From Marinobacterium stanieri (GTDB taxonomy: Bacteria > Pseudomonadota > Gammaproteobacteria > Pseudomonadales > Balneatricaceae), in the NCBI RefSeq assembly GCF_900155945.1, contig NZ_FTMN01000001.1, positions 310,001-374,000 on the forward strand: 64,000 nt of DNA, in the 5' to 3' direction. The translations under genes were made by a program, and so were the position numbers. Of the stretch, positions 9,056 to 19,509 are shown one piece after another. Within the stretch, counting starts at the first letter, position 1; each line of letters starts with the position of its first letter. Under the pieces are notes generated by a model, which was not told the DNA's origin, did no database searches, and saw only the letters and a program-made list of their open reading frames with translations.

Positions 9056-9922
9056 TCACCCGCCTGCTACCAGTGCATGAATCAGGTGGCGATGTGTTTC
9101 AACCCTCGGGAAACGCCCCAGGTGCGTCCAGCGATGTTTGGGGGTATGAAAATCACTGCCTGATGAAACCTGCAGATCATGCTGATCCGCTATCCGCATC
9201 AGCAAACCGATCTGCTCCTGGCTAACCCCCGGGTAGGCTATTTCAAAACCATCGACACCCGCCGCTACCATTTCAGCCAATAAAATCCGCAAACGGGAAA
9301 ACGTCAGATTATATTTGGTAGGGTGAGCCAGCAGTGCATACCCACCGCTTTTCTGCACCTGACTAATGGCCTCTGCCATATCAGGCCACTCGGCTTTGAC
9401 ATCACCCGGCTTACCCTGACCCAGAAAGCGATCAAAAGCTTCGCTCTCACTGCTGACCAATCCTGCTTCCAGCAATGCACGAGCGAAATGCGGCCGCCCA
9501 ATCTGACCATCACCGGCCAAGGCTCTTGCCTGCTCAAGAAGGTCGTCAGGCAGTCCTTTACCGATTAATTTCTTGGCTATTTTCTCTGCCCTCTGATTAC
9601 GCAGACATGACAAATGATCCAAATACCCCTTCCAGCCTTTATGGTCAGGATCGATATTCAGACCCAACAGATGGATAACACGCTTATTCCAGCGGCATGT
9701 CAGCTCAACTCCCGGGATAAATTTCATGTCAAGACGCTTTGCCGCAGCCGCCGCTTCGGCCTGGCCTGTCAGGGTATCGTGATCAGTCAGTGCCAATAAC
9801 TGCACCCCGTTTTGAGACGCCAGTTCGACCAGCGCCTGCGGCGACAGCGCACCATCGGATGCGGTACTATGCATGTGCAGATCAAAACAGGGCAGATCTG
9901 TACTTTGGGTGTCAGCTTTCAT
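9056..9922 (-). CDS. rnm: PHP-domain phosphoesterase, RNase AM (YciV)
   Basis: A 288-residue PHP-family enzyme. Metal-binding motifs are visible in order: DLHMHSTASDG, LALTDHDTLTG, PGVELT, HLLG, LLAHPTKYN and GSDFHTP. The E. coli orthologue, called YciV or RNase AM, is a 5'-3' exoribonuclease on short RNAs and also hydrolyses 3',5'-nucleotide bisphosphates. It trims 5' ends of 23S, 16S and 5S rRNA. I take the ATG at 9922; a GTG at 9934 is equally in frame and neither has a strong ribosome site. It is divergent from yciB and probably cotranscribed with yciO. Confidence 0.92.
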   Translation of the reverse strand: MKADTQSTDLPCFDLHMHSTASDGALSPQALVELASQNGVQLLALTDHDTLTGQAEAAAAAKRLDMKFIPGVELTCRWNKRVIHLLGLNIDPDHKGWKGYLDHLSCLRNQRAEKIAKKLIGKGLPDDLLEQARALAGDGQIGRPHFARALLEAGLVSSESEAFDRFLGQGKPGDVKAEWPDMAEAISQVQKSGGYALLAHPTKYNLTFSRLRILLAEMVAAGVDGFEIAYPGVSQEQIGLLMRIADQHDLQVSSGSDFHTPKHRWTHLGRFPRVETHRHLIHALVAGG

Positions 9923-9972
9923 GTATTGAGGCACGCCTTAGTCACAACCTTATCAATCAGATTAGCAGGCCG

Positions 9973-10524
9973 ATGAAACTACTACTCGACTTTCTTCCTG
10001 TCATTATATTCTTTGCAGTCTATAAATTCAGTGGCGACATAATTCTGGCAACTGCCGTGCTAATTCCGGCCACGCTGGCCCAGATGGCCTACACCTGGTT
10101 CACCACGCATAAAATTGAAAAAATGCAGTTGGTGACACTGGGACTGGTTATTATCCTAGGCGGCGCGACCGTTGCCCTGGATAACAAGGCATTTATTCAA
10201 TGGAAACCAACCATTGTGAATCTGCTGTTTGCTGCAGCATTCCTCGGCAGCCAATTCATTGGCAAAAAAACGATTGTTGAACGCTTAATGGGGCAAGCCG
10301 TTGAGCTGCCCGCTTTCGTCTGGCGTCGACTGAACCTGGCCTGGGTTGCATTTTTTGTACTGATGGCCGCTCTCAACCTGATCGTGGTTTATACCCTGAG
10401 CGAAGATGCCTGGGTTAATTTCAAACTGTTTGGCATGCTGGGCTGCACCCTGGTATTTATCCTGGCACAAGGCATCTATATTTCTCGCCATGCGCCCGAG
10501 CAAACCGATAGCAAGGAGGAATGA
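9973..10524 (+). CDS. yciB: Inner-membrane septation protein YciB
   Basis: A 183-residue integral membrane protein with about five hydrophobic segments. [19 protein letters not shown] at the N-terminus, [10 protein letters not shown], and [19 protein letters not shown] are family hallmarks (septation protein A). YciB affects envelope and peptidoglycan integrity and cell division in enterics. The ATG at 9973 gives the usual length; the frame is open much further upstream but without family similarity and running over rnm. yciI begins two bases after its stop. Confidence 0.94.
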   Translation: MKLLLDFLPVIIFFAVYKFSGDIILATAVLIPATLAQMAYTWFTTHKIEKMQLVTLGLVIILGGATVALDNKAFIQWKPTIVNLLFAAAFLGSQFIGKKTIVERLMGQAVELPAFVWRRLNLAWVAFFVLMAALNLIVVYTLSEDAWVNFKLFGMLGCTLVFILAQGIYISRHAPEQTDSKEE

Positions 10525-10525
10525 C

Positions 10526-10825
10526 ATGTATTACGCAATTATGGCCGAAGATGCTCCCGGCACTCACGATAAACGTATGGCCGCCCGCCCGGACCACCTG
10601 GCCCGCGTGGAAGAGCTTAAACAGCAGGGCCGCTTGCTGATCGCCGGGCCCCACCCCGCCATTGATAGCGAAGACCCGGGCCCGGCTGGCTTTACCGGTA
10701 GTTTGGTTGTGGCCGAATTTGCATCACTGGAAGATGCCAAGGCCTGGGCGGATGCTGATCCGTATATTTCTGCCGGTGTTTATCAGAAAGTGACAGTAAA
10801 ACCGTATAAAAAAGTATTGCCTTGA
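10526..10825 (+). CDS. yciI: YciI family protein
   Basis: A 99-residue ferredoxin-like-fold protein. [24 protein letters not shown] and [17 protein letters not shown] match the YciI family, which has a conserved His-Asp pair and whose members include dehydrochlorinase-type lyases. The E. coli function is unsettled. The ribosome site AAGGAGG lies inside the end of yciB, so the two are translated from one message, as in many gammaproteobacteria. Confidence 0.93.
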   Translation: MYYAIMAEDAPGTHDKRMAARPDHLARVEELKQQGRLLIAGPHPAIDSEDPGPAGFTGSLVVAEFASLEDAKAWADADPYISAGVYQKVTVKPYKKVLP

Positions 10826-10978
10826 GCTAACATTGAAATCAGTTGGCTCTACATACCACGTAAGCTTTGCTGTCGTGATGGGTACGTGAGATGTTTGGCT
10901 GGCGTTAAGGCATTAACAGCTTTAATGTACTAATATTGTTCGTAGATCTGAACATCCACCTGGCACAAGGATATGACG

Positions 10979-11581
10979 ATGAAAAAGATTGCAATGGCTG
11001 CTGGATTGGCAATGGCTCTGGGTGCATCTGCTGCTCAGGCAGGAGTTCCGGGTTACGCCGTAAACTCCAGCGACACTATTTGGCGCACCAGCTTCGGTGA
11101 ATGCTGGCACACCAGCTCCTGGACTCAGGAAAAAGCAGTTGTTGGCTGTGACGGCGTGGTTGCTATGAATGAAGAGCCCGCTGCTCCGGCACCGGCTCCC
11201 GCTCCTGCACCGGCTACAATGGCTGACGTAGAGAAGAAATTTGCGCTCTACTTCGATTTCGACAGCACCGAAGTTGGTGACGTGAGCAACGTTGTTAACT
11301 ACATCGGTTCTCTGGCTAGCCTGAACAGCGTTAAGCTGGTCGGTTACGCTGACTTTATCGGTTCTGCCGCATACAACGAGAAGCTGTCTGAGCGCCGCGC
11401 AAGCGCCGTTGCCGCCAAGCTGGAACAGGCTGGCGTTGACGCAAGCAAGATGTCTATCGGCTTCATGGGTGAGTCCGCTCCGGTTGCAAACTGCACCGGT
11501 CGTGGCGCCGAGCTGATCGCATGCCTGCGTCCGGACCGTCGTGTAGACGTGGAAATCATGGGTAAGAAGCGCATGCAGTAA
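10979..11581 (+). CDS. OmpA-domain outer-membrane or periplasmic protein
   Basis: A 200-residue exported protein. A signal peptide of about 21 residues ends at AAQA, then comes a short domain with two Cys (GECWHTS, VVGCDGV), a Pro-Ala linker (residues about 66-80), and a C-terminal OmpA-like domain. The latter has GYADFIGSAAYNEKLSERRA, the motif that grips diaminopimelate of peptidoglycan, and a second Cys pair (NCTGRG, IACLRPDRR) typical of OmpA folds. No beta-barrel is present. The second ATG at 10979 is preferred because AAGGA is properly spaced for it; the first, at 10973, is too close. A terminator follows. Confidence 0.92.
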   Translation: MKKIAMAAGLAMALGASAAQAGVPGYAVNSSDTIWRTSFGECWHTSSWTQEKAVVGCDGVVAMNEEPAAPAPAPAPAPATMADVEKKFALYFDFDSTEVGDVSNVVNYIGSLASLNSVKLVGYADFIGSAAYNEKLSERRASAVAAKLEQAGVDASKMSIGFMGESAPVANCTGRGAELIACLRPDRRVDVEIMGKKRMQ

Positions 11582-11601
11582 TCTGCATTAGCGCTTCCCC
11601 T

Positions 11602-11629
11602 AAAAGCCGGCCCTGTGCCGGCTTTTTTT
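11602..11629 (+). terminator. Intrinsic terminator of the OmpA-domain gene
   Basis: The stem AGCCGGC/GCCGGCT with loop CCTGT is followed by seven T. It begins 20 bases after the stop codon. Confidence 0.92.
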
Positions 11630-11674
11630 ATGGATATGTGTCACGCAGCACCCAGTTAACACAGGAGTCTCACT

Positions 11675-12106
11675 ATGCTTAAGCCACTCTTTATGGTGTG
11701 GGCACTCTTTATATTCGCCCTTCCCACATACGCCGATACTGAATATCCGGCACAAAAGGTTGTGTACCACATAAACTATGGCGACACCTCTCGGGTATCA
11801 GCCACCTTTACCAATATCAGCAACCATATTCAGGCCGTGGGCGAAGACAATATCGACCTGCGAGCCGTTATTCACGGCCAGGCAATTGAGTATTTCATGG
11901 ACGCCAAAGCTGATAGCGACAAGCAGATTGCGCTGGATACACTGCGCCTAAGTGGCGTGCGCTTTATTATTTGCGGCAATACACTGGACGGCTATAACAT
12001 CAGTCGCAGCGACCTGTACGATGTTGAGGCGAGTGATGTGGTTCAGGCAGGATTGCCTGAAATCGTTCGCCTGCAGCAGCAAGGATTCAGTTACGTCAGA
12101 CCTTAA
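11675..12106 (+). CDS. Secreted DsrE/F-like protein
   Basis: A 143-residue protein with a signal peptide ending near PTYA at residue 20. The mature part, with KVVYHINYGD, VVIHGQAIEYFMD and GVRFIICGNTLDG, fits the DsrE/DsrF-like fold of the COG1416 group. Related cytoplasmic proteins relay sulfur through a conserved Cys; here the only mature Cys is in IICGNTL. The export signal places this one in the periplasm, where its role is unknown. ACAGGAG is well placed before the ATG. It lies between two terminators, so it is monocistronic. Confidence 0.83.
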   Translation: MLKPLFMVWALFIFALPTYADTEYPAQKVVYHINYGDTSRVSATFTNISNHIQAVGEDNIDLRAVIHGQAIEYFMDAKADSDKQIALDTLRLSGVRFIICGNTLDGYNISRSDLYDVEASDVVQAGLPEIVRLQQQGFSYVRP

Positions 12107-12126
12107 GCCCCCACTAAATCGCAGAC

Positions 12127-12162
12127 ACAAAAAACGGCAGCCGAGGCTGCCGTTTTTTATTT
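12127..12162. terminator. Bidirectional terminator between the DsrE-like gene and purL
   Basis: The stem ACGGCAGCC/GGCTGCCGT with a minimal loop is flanked by A-runs and T-runs on both sides. It serves both the plus-strand DsrE-like gene and the converging purL. Confidence 0.92.
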
Positions 12163-12178
12163 TGTCGGGAGAGACTGA

Positions 12179-15100
12179 TCAGCCTACCCAAACACGTGCA
12201 TTACGGAACATACGCATCCAGGCACCATCTTCGGCCCACTCATCCGGCGCCCAGGAGTTCTGGACGGCACGGAACACGCGTTCCGGGTGCGGCATCATGA
12301 TAGTGACACGACCATCCGGCGTCGTCAGACCGGTGATACCCAGCGGCGAACCGTTCGGGTTGGCCGGGTACACAGTAGTCGCATCGCCCCGGTTATCCAC
12401 ATAACGCAGAGACACATTGCCAGACTCATTCAGCATACGCAGCTGCGCATCGTCTTCAAACTCGGCACGGCCTTCACCGTGAGCAACGGCGATCGGCATG
12501 CGAGAACCCGCCATGCCCTGCAGGAAGATGGACGGGCTGTCTTCAACCTCCACCATGGCAACACGCGCTTCAAACTGCTCGGACTGGTTGCGCACGAAGT
12601 GCGGCCAGAGATCCGCGCCCGGAATCAGCTCGTGCAGATTGGACAGCATCTGACAGCCGTTACATACGCCCAGCGCGAAGGTGTCTTCACGCTCGAAGAA
12701 GGCAGAGAACTGTTCACGCGCCACCGTGTTGAACAGGATCGACTTGGCCCAACCCTCACCGGCGCCCAGGACGTCACCGTAGGAGAAACCGCCACAGGCG
12801 ACCAGACCACGGAACTGATCCAGAGTGATGCGACCGGACAGGATGTCACTCATGTGCACATCGATCGCGTCAAAGCCGGCACGGTCAAATGCCGCTGCCA
12901 TTTCAACCTGGCCGTTGACCCCCTGTTCACGCAGAATCGCCACTTTCGGACGCACGCCGGAGGCAATCAGTTCGGCCGCCACATCGTCGTTCTGGTCGAA
13001 GCTCAGGCTGGCACTCAAGCCCGGATCTTCACGATCCAGCAGACGATCAAACTCCTGCTGCGCGCACTCGGAGTTATCACGCAGTGCCTGAATGCGGTAT
13101 GAGGTTTCGGCCCACCAGCGCTGCAACTGGATCAGATCGGCGCTGTACACTTCTTCATCATCGTAGAAGGCATTCAGCTGCAGATCCGGATTCAGGGTAC
13201 CGACCACCTTGGCCACGTCAGCCAGGCCCGCTGCGTTCAGCTCGTTAAGAACGGTTTCCATGTCATCACGACGGATCTGAATCACCGCGCCCAGCTCTTC
13301 GTTGAACAGCGCAGCCGCCAGCTCGGAGCTATCTTCAGCCAGCAGATCCAGGTTCAGATCAACACCGGTACGACCAGCAAAGCCCATCTCGGCGATAGTC
13401 GCCAGCAGGCCGCCATCAGCACGGTCATGGTAAGCCAGGATCAGACCCTGCTCGTTCAGCTCCTGCACGGCAGCGAAGAAGTTGGCCAGCAGTTCAGCGT
13501 TGTCCACATCCGGTACATTCTGGCCCACTTCGTTGTATACCTGCGCCAGCGCAGACAGACCCATACGGTTCTGGCCGTTACCCAGGTCCAGCAGGATCAG
13601 GTCAGTTTCGCCCTTGTCGGTACGCAACTGCGGGGTCAGTGTCTTGCGCGCATCCAATACCGGCGCAAAGCCGGAGATAATCAGCGACATCGGCGCGGTG
13701 ACGCTCTTCTGCTCGCCGTTGTCATCCCAAACAGTACGCATGGACATTGAATCCTTGCCCACCGGAATGGTGATACCCAGCTCAGGACACAGCTCCATAC
13801 CCACCGCCTTGACGGTGTCGTACAGTTTTTCATCTTCACCGGCGTGGCCAGCAGCACACATCCAGTTGGCAGACAGCTTGATATCAGACAATTCGCCAAT
13901 ACGCGCCGCCGCCAGGTTGGTGATGGTTTCACCGATCGCCATGCGGCCAGAGGCCGGGGAATCGATCAGTGCCAGCGGGGTACGCTCGCCCATCGCCATC
14001 GCCTCACCGGCATGGGTGTCGAAAGAAGCAGTAGTGACGGCGCAGTCGGCGACCGGTACCTGCCAGGGGCCAACCATCTGGTCACGGGCGACCTGACCAG
14101 TAATAGAGCGGTCACCGATGGTGATCAGGAAAGACTTGGAGGCAACCGCCGGCAGCTTGAGTACACGCTCGGCCGCATCCGCCAGTTCGATTTCAGCAGT
14201 ATCAAATTCAGGTACTTCGTAAGCCTTACGCTCGACGGTACGGTGCATTTTCGGCGGCTTGCCGAACAGCACGCTCATCGGCAGGTCAACCGGCTTGTTT
14301 TCGAAGTGGGTATCACCCAACGTCAGATGATGCTCTTCGGTGGCTTCACCGACGACTGCGAACGGGCAACGCTCACGCTCACAGATCGCTTCGAAGCGAG
14401 CCAGATCTTCCGGCTTCACCGCCATCACGTAACGCTCCTGGGCTTCGTTACACCAGATTTCCAGCGGCGACATGCCCGGCTCGTCGTTGTTAACGTTGCG
14501 CAGCTCGAAGTTGCCACCACGGCCACCGTCTTTCACCAGTTCGGGGAAAGCGTTGGACAGACCACCGGCACCCACATCGTGGATGAACGCAATCGGGTTG
14601 TCGTCACCCAGCTGCCAGCAGCGGTCGATCACTTCCTGACAGCGACGCTCGATTTCCGGGTTACCACGCTGAACGGAAGCAAAATCCAGATCGGCAGAAG
14701 AGCTGCCGGAAGACATGGAAGAGGCAGCGCCACCACCAAGGCCGATCAGCATCGCCGGGCCGCCCAGACAGATCAGTTTGGCACCAACGGTAATTTCGCC
14801 CTTCTCGACATGGTCTTCACGGATGTTGCCCAGACCGCCGGCAATCATGATCGGCTTGTGGTAGCCGCGTACTTCATCACCGTTGGCACCCGGTACCTTC
14901 TGCTCGAAGGTACGGAAGTAACCGGTCAGGTTGGGACGACCGAATTCGTTGTTGAACGCAGCACCACCGATCGGACCTTCGATCATGATATCCAGCGCTG
15001 ACGCGATGCGCTCCGGCTTGCCGTAACCGGATTCCCAGGGCTGCTCGAAGCTCGGGATATTGAGGTCAGATACAGTGAAGCCCGTCAGGCCCGCCTTCGG

Positions 15101-16081
15101 CTTGGAGCCGCGACCGGTGGCACCCTCGTCACGGATTTCGCCGCCGGAACCAGTGGCCGCACCGGAGAACGGCGCAATCGCAGTCGGGTGGTTGTGGGTT
15201 TCCACTTTCATCAAAATGTGGATCGCCTGCTGGTTGTAACCGTATTGGCCGGTCGCTGCATCCGGGTAGAAACGGCCTGCTTCGCTGCCCACGATAACGG
15301 ATGCGTTATCCTTGTAGGCAGACAGAACGTTTTCACCGCCCTGGTTGTAGGTATTGCGGATCATGGCGAACAGGGAATGCTCCTGACGCACACCATCGAT
15401 GTCCCAGCTGGCGTTGAAGATCTTGTGACGGCAGTGCTCGGAGTTCGCCTGCGCAAACATCATCAGCTCAACGTCATTGGGGTTACGCCCCAGGCCTTTG
15501 AAACTTTCGACCAGATAATCGATCTCATCATCTGCCAACGCCAAGCCCAGATCGCTATTGGCCTTAACCAGCGCTTCACGGCCACCGTCGAGAATATCGA
15601 CCTGCGTCATCGGGCGCGGCTGTTCATGGCGGAACAACGCCTGCGCCTGATCCAGGTCAGCCATGACAGCTTCAACCATGCGATCATGCAACTGCGCAGC
15701 AACCTGTTCGGCTTCAGCATCGGTCAATGCCTGCTCGCTGCTAACGTAGTACGCCAGACCGCGCTCCAGGCGATCAACGGCATCCAGACCGCAGTTGTGC
15801 GCGATGTCAGTTGCCTTGCTGGACCAGGGTGAAATAGTTCCGGGGCGCGGTACGATCAAGAACAGGCGACCGGCCGGCTCCTCAACGCTGGCCTTGGGGC
15901 CGTATCGCAGGATACGATCCAGAACCTGAGACTCCTGGTCTTCCAGATCACGTTTCAGATCTGCAAAATGGACGAATTCTGCGTATAGTCCATTGACAGT
16001 CGGGACTTGTGACTGGACCTGGGACAGCAGTTTTGCATGACGAAAAGACGAAAGAGCGGGAGCTCCACGCAGTACGAGCAT
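12179..16081 (-). CDS. purL: Phosphoribosylformylglycinamidine synthase (large type)
   Basis: A 1300-residue fused enzyme (E. coli 1295) for the fourth step of purine synthesis, FGAR plus Gln and ATP to FGAM. The order is an N-terminal PurS-like region, a linker, two FGAM synthetase halves ([29 protein letters not shown]), and a C-terminal class I glutaminase. The glutaminase nucleophile is the Cys of [10 protein letters not shown] and its His-Glu pair is in PHPERVFR. No truncation is seen. It is divergent from mltF, the common gammaproteobacterial arrangement. Confidence 0.98.
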   Translation of the reverse strand: MLVLRGAPALSSFRHAKLLSQVQSQVPTVNGLYAEFVHFADLKRDLEDQESQVLDRILRYGPKASVEEPAGRLFLIVPRPGTISPWSSKATDIAHNCGLDAVDRLERGLAYYVSSEQALTDAEAEQVAAQLHDRMVEAVMADLDQAQALFRHEQPRPMTQVDILDGGREALVKANSDLGLALADDEIDYLVESFKGLGRNPNDVELMMFAQANSEHCRHKIFNASWDIDGVRQEHSLFAMIRNTYNQGGENVLSAYKDNASVIVGSEAGRFYPDAATGQYGYNQQAIHILMKVETHNHPTAIAPFSGAATGSGGEIRDEGATGRGSKPKAGLTGFTVSDLNIPSFEQPWESGYGKPERIASALDIMIEGPIGGAAFNNEFGRPNLTGYFRTFEQKVPGANGDEVRGYHKPIMIAGGLGNIREDHVEKGEITVGAKLICLGGPAMLIGLGGGAASSMSSGSSSADLDFASVQRGNPEIERRCQEVIDRCWQLGDDNPIAFIHDVGAGGLSNAFPELVKDGGRGGNFELRNVNNDEPGMSPLEIWCNEAQERYVMAVKPEDLARFEAICERERCPFAVVGEATEEHHLTLGDTHFENKPVDLPMSVLFGKPPKMHRTVERKAYEVPEFDTAEIELADAAERVLKLPAVASKSFLITIGDRSITGQVARDQMVGPWQVPVADCAVTTASFDTHAGEAMAMGERTPLALIDSPASGRMAIGETITNLAAARIGELSDIKLSANWMCAAGHAGEDEKLYDTVKAVGMELCPELGITIPVGKDSMSMRTVWDDNGEQKSVTAPMSLIISGFAPVLDARKTLTPQLRTDKGETDLILLDLGNGQNRMGLSALAQVYNEVGQNVPDVDNAELLANFFAAVQELNEQGLILAYHDRADGGLLATIAEMGFAGRTGVDLNLDLLAEDSSELAAALFNEELGAVIQIRRDDMETVLNELNAAGLADVAKVVGTLNPDLQLNAFYDDEEVYSADLIQLQRWWAETSYRIQALRDNSECAQQEFDRLLDREDPGLSASLSFDQNDDVAAELIASGVRPKVAILREQGVNGQVEMAAAFDRAGFDAIDVHMSDILSGRITLDQFRGLVACGGFSYGDVLGAGEGWAKSILFNTVAREQFSAFFEREDTFALGVCNGCQMLSNLHELIPGADLWPHFVRNQSEQFEARVAMVEVEDSPSIFLQGMAGSRMPIAVAHGEGRAEFEDDAQLRMLNESGNVSLRYVDNRGDATTVYPANPNGSPLGITGLTTPDGRVTIMMPHPERVFRAVQNSWAPDEWAEDGAWMRMFRNARVWVG

Positions 16082-16189
16082 GTTGATATCGAGCCTCTTG
16101 GTTCTACCTGAGAGTCAGGCGTTGGGAGAGCAGTAATTAAATGACAATTTTACCCGATCAGGCCACCGAGATACAGAACAGACCTGCCG

Positions 16190-17692
16190 ATGTTTAAGCT
16201 GCGTAACGCCCCCCACCTTCGCGAACTCATCTATCTGGCCGCTCTGGTCAGCATCATGTTTGCGTTGTCCATGATCGGCCTGAACACTCCTTCGCAGCTG
16301 GAAGCCATTCAGCAGAAGGGGGTTATCCGCGTTGTTACGACCAACTCCCCACTCACCTATTTCACCCGCAAGGGAGAGCCTGCCGGCTTTGAGTACGAAC
16401 TGACTAAAGCCTTTGCCGAACACCTGGGCGTGGAGCTGGAGCTGACCGTAAGCGACCGTTTTGCAGACATTTTCGGCGTGCTGCAGGAACGCAATGCCCA
16501 CCTGGCGGCCGCCGGCCTGACCGCAACCGAGCAAAGGCGTAAACGCTTCGATTTTTCACCGCCCTACCGCAGCAGCGCCCCCGTCCTTGTTTACCGGGTA
16601 CGGCGAGGCAACCCGGCGCCGCGCGATGTGGAGGACCTTTACGGTCGGTCCATCAAGGTGCTGCAAGGCTCCAGCTACATTAACGTGCTGGAGAATCTGA
16701 AGACCGAGTACCCGGAGCTGAAGTGGACCGTCAGCGAAGATGACCAGGTCATCGATCTGCTCGACCAGGTGCATGAAGGCAGCCTGGACTACACCGTGCT
16801 CGACTCCAGCGTATTCGATAACCACAAATCCTTTTATCCCGGCCTCAAGGCAGCCTTTGATTTGCAACCTCCTCAGCCGATCGCCTGGATGCTGAACCAG
16901 CATCATGATGGCTCGCTGAAAGCAGCACTCACCCAGTGGTTCAAAATGGAAAGCACACAAAGGCGCATCAAGCTGCTGGAAGAGCGCTATTTTTCACGCA
17001 CCAACCCACTCAATTTCTTTGATACCGTTTCATTCCGCGAAGACTTGCACGAGCGTTTTTTGCCTCTTTACCCCTGGTTCCGTCAGGCGGAAGAGGAAAC
17101 CGGGATCAACTGGCTATTACTGGCCGCCATTGCCTATCAGGAATCTCACTGGGATGCGGACGCTGTTTCCCCCACTGGGGTACGCGGCATCATGATGCTG
17201 ACCAATGCCGCCGCTTCAGAAGTGGGCGTAGATGATCGAACCGACCCCAAACAAAGCATCCTTGGCGGTGCCCGCTACCTGGTCAATGTGAAGAAAAAAA
17301 TCCCCGACCGTATTCTGGAGCCGGATCACACCTGGTTTGCGCTTGCCGGCTACAACATCGGCTTTGGCCATCTTGAAGACGCACGCATTCTTACGCAAAA
17401 AGGGGGTAAAGATCCCGACAACTGGAAGCATGTCCGTGAGTATCTACCCAAGCTTAGCGACCCCAAGTTTTACCCACAGACACGCTATGGCTTCGCCCGT
17501 GGCCACGAGCCCGTGACCTACGTCAGCAATATCCGCAAATATATGGAGCTGATGCGCTGGGAAGTGGAAACGGCAACCAGCGGTGAGTTCACCCTGGACA
17601 CAGACCCTGAAGAACCGGCCGGCGACCTGCCCGCACCTGCAGTCCAGGAAAAACCCAGACTGCCGCTGTCAAACCTGCCCTCTCAACTCTAG
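16190..17692 (+). CDS. mltF: Membrane-bound lytic murein transglycosylase MltF
   Basis: A 500-residue two-domain protein. A membrane/signal segment at about 14-31 precedes a periplasmic substrate-binding-like regulatory domain (residues 40-270, GVIRVVTTNSPLTYF). The C-terminal SLT domain has the catalytic Glu318 in AIAYQESHWDADAVSPTGVRG and the AGYNIGFGHLEDA motif. MltF cleaves glycan strands to anhydroMurNAc ends and is allosterically switched by muropeptides bound to the first domain. A Pro-rich tail follows residue 470. No strong ribosome site is visible. Its TAG stop overlaps the TAG of convergent tadA. Confidence 0.95.
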   Translation: MFKLRNAPHLRELIYLAALVSIMFALSMIGLNTPSQLEAIQQKGVIRVVTTNSPLTYFTRKGEPAGFEYELTKAFAEHLGVELELTVSDRFADIFGVLQERNAHLAAAGLTATEQRRKRFDFSPPYRSSAPVLVYRVRRGNPAPRDVEDLYGRSIKVLQGSSYINVLENLKTEYPELKWTVSEDDQVIDLLDQVHEGSLDYTVLDSSVFDNHKSFYPGLKAAFDLQPPQPIAWMLNQHHDGSLKAALTQWFKMESTQRRIKLLEERYFSRTNPLNFFDTVSFREDLHERFLPLYPWFRQAEEETGINWLLLAAIAYQESHWDADAVSPTGVRGIMMLTNAAASEVGVDDRTDPKQSILGGARYLVNVKKKIPDRILEPDHTWFALAGYNIGFGHLEDARILTQKGGKDPDNWKHVREYLPKLSDPKFYPQTRYGFARGHEPVTYVSNIRKYMELMRWEVETATSGEFTLDTDPEEPAGDLPAPAVQEKPRLPLSNLPSQL

Positions 17693-18189
17693 GGTTGAGC
17701 GGATGCTGCCCTGGCACGACGCTTCTGTTCACGCCGCTCACGGAAAAACGCGCTGATGCGCTCACTGCACTGCTCAGCCAACACACCACCCGTATATTCC
17801 GGCCAGTGATTGAGCCAGGGCTGGTCAAAGATATGGGCATTACTGATAACCGCGCCGGCTTTAGGTTCGGTTGCGCCAAACACGACACGGGCTATACGTG
17901 CATGGACAATAGCACCGGCGCACATGGTGCAGGGCTCAATGGTGACATACAGCTCAGCTCCCGGCAGACGATAATTTTCGACTCGAGCCGCCGCCTCACG
18001 CAGCGCCATGATTTCAGCATGTGCACAGGGATCATGACCGCTAATGGGGCGGTTCCAGCCCTCACCGATTACCTCGCCATCAAGCACCACAACAGCCCCC
18101 ACAGGCACCTCACCCGCATCGGCAGCATGCTCCGCCAGCGCCAGGGCTTGCTGCATGAAGCATTCATCAATCTGTGTCTGTTCGGTCAT
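17689..18189 (-). CDS. tadA: tRNA-specific adenosine deaminase TadA
   Basis: A 166-residue zinc deaminase that converts A34 to inosine in the anticodon of tRNA-Arg(ACG). The zinc ligands and catalytic Glu are His57-Ala-Glu59 (PCAHAEI) and Cys87 and Cys90 (PCTMC). The C-terminal tail is basic (FFRERREQKRRARAA), as usual for tRNA binding. I prefer the ATG at 18189 over a GTG at 18195. Its TAG stop is read from the same CTAG palindrome as the mltF stop on the other strand, so the two genes overlap by three coding bases plus. Confidence 0.96.
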   Translation of the reverse strand: MTEQTQIDECFMQQALALAEHAADAGEVPVGAVVVLDGEVIGEGWNRPISGHDPCAHAEIMALREAAARVENYRLPGAELYVTIEPCTMCAGAIVHARIARVVFGATEPKAGAVISNAHIFDQPWLNHWPEYTGGVLAEQCSERISAFFRERREQKRRARAASAQP

Positions 18190-18296
18190 ATCCACATACT
18201 TTTGCCTGCCTCAGGCAAGCCTACTCATTCCGGTATTCAGGTCGGGAATCATAAGCCCTGAGCACGGCTGTGAAAAGCGCACGCCAAATAGACACT

Positions 18297-18329
18297 AAAA
18301 AGGCCATGCATACACATGCACAGCCTTTA
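18297..18329 (-). terminator. Probable intrinsic terminator of curA
   Basis: On the minus strand AAGGCTGTGCAT pairs with ATGCATGGCCTT through two G-U wobbles and is followed by five T. It lies about 30 bases after the curA stop. Confidence 0.7.
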
Positions 18330-18355
18330 CTGGAAAAACACTCAGCTTTTGGGGT

Positions 18356-19399
18356 TTATGCCAGCTCGTCCGGCCCGACTCTTACCACCAGCTTGCCAAA
18401 GTTTTTACCATCCAGCAGATCTCGCAATCCTTCCGGTGCCTGCTCCAACCCATCGATGACCTGCTCAAGATACTGAACTTTGCCAGCACTCACCCACTCA
18501 GCCATCGCAGCCGCAAATTCGGGATAACGGTCGTCATAATCATCAAAGATAATGAAGCCACGAACAGTGAGACACTTGATCAAAATTGTGGTCATCAACA
18601 GCGCCATGCGGTCTTGCCCCAGCGGCAGCTCCTGATCGTTATAGTGGGCGACCAGCCCGCATAGCGGTATGCGCGCAGCGGTATTCAGTAGCGGCAATAC
18701 TGCATCAAACACCTTTCCGCCGACATTTTCATAATAGATATCAATGCCCTGCGGACAGGCCGCTGCCAGCTGAGCAGCAAAATCATCGGCACGGTGGTCA
18801 AGCGCCACATCAACACCAAGACTTTCCAGATGTTGACGCTTTTGCTCACCACCAGCGATGGCAACAACCCGACACCCCTGGATTTTACCGATTTGCGCTA
18901 CTGTAGCCCCTACCGGACCGGTTGCCGCTGCGACCACAAGGGTTTCGCCCGCCTTGGGCTTGCCAATATCCATCAACCCCATATAAGCCGTGAACCCTGG
19001 CATACCCAGTACGCCCAACGCGTAGGAGACAGGCGCAAGCTCAGGGTCCAGCTTGAACAGCATGGAGCCATCGGATACCCCGTAATCCTGCCAGCCCACT
19101 GTATAGCTAAGCACCCAATCACCAGCCTGATAGTCCGGGTGCTTGGACTCAACCACGCGATTGACGGTGCCGCCCACCATAACCTCCCCCAGACCAACAG
19201 GCTCCGCATAGGACTCGGCATCGCTCATGCGCCCCCTCATGTAGGGGTCAAGACTCAGATACACGGTCCGCAACAAAAGCTGACCATCCTTGATAGCAGG
19301 GATATCCGAGGTTTTAAGCTCAAAGTTATCCTTGCCTGGCGCCCCGGACGGGCGATTGGCAAGAATCATCTGGCGATTTGCAATTGCGTTTTGTGACAT
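18356..19399 (-). CDS. curA: NADPH-dependent 2-alkenal/enone reductase, CurA family
   Basis: A 347-residue zinc-free medium-chain reductase. LSLDPYMRGRM, GLGEVMVGGTV, LGMPGFTAYMGL and YYENVGGKVFDAVLPLLN are signature stretches of the leukotriene B4 12-hydroxydehydrogenase/CurA group, and AATGPVGATVAQIGKIQG is the nucleotide loop. These enzymes reduce the double bond of reactive alpha,beta-unsaturated carbonyls; the E. coli member also reduces curcumin. The ATG at 19399 has GAGG upstream; an ATG at 19414 lacks one. It lies downstream of a NemR-like regulator and has a copy of its probable operator 58 bases before the start, so it is likely an electrophile-induced detoxification enzyme. Confidence 0.93.
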   Translation of the reverse strand: MSQNAIANRQMILANRPSGAPGKDNFELKTSDIPAIKDGQLLLRTVYLSLDPYMRGRMSDAESYAEPVGLGEVMVGGTVNRVVESKHPDYQAGDWVLSYTVGWQDYGVSDGSMLFKLDPELAPVSYALGVLGMPGFTAYMGLMDIGKPKAGETLVVAAATGPVGATVAQIGKIQGCRVVAIAGGEQKRQHLESLGVDVALDHRADDFAAQLAAACPQGIDIYYENVGGKVFDAVLPLLNTAARIPLCGLVAHYNDQELPLGQDRMALLMTTILIKCLTVRGFIIFDDYDDRYPEFAAAMAEWVSAGKVQYLEQVIDGLEQAPEGLRDLLDGKNFGKLVVRVGPDELA

Positions 19400-19456
19400 A
19401 ACAACCTCATTCATTACAGCTGAAACGATCTGACTCCTGGCTTTGCCAGAAAAGAA

Positions 19457-19472
19457 TAGACCGGTCGTCTAG
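19457..19472. promoter_or_regulatory. Probable NemR-type operator, copy 1 (curA promoter)
   Basis: TAGACCGGTCGTCTAG contains arms TAGAC and GTCTA around a five-base centre. The identical 16 bases occur again at 20107-20122, before the TetR-family gene. TAGAC-type arms are characteristic of NemR/AcuR regulators. The site lies 58 bases upstream of curA, in promoter position. Confidence 0.82.
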
Positions 19473-19509
19473 TAAGTTGATAAATAAAAAGCCGCACCCT
19501 CCCCCTCTT

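Noticed and set aside
13844-15001. Open frames opposite purL
   Set aside because: Several long antisense frames are side effects of the third-position GC of purL.
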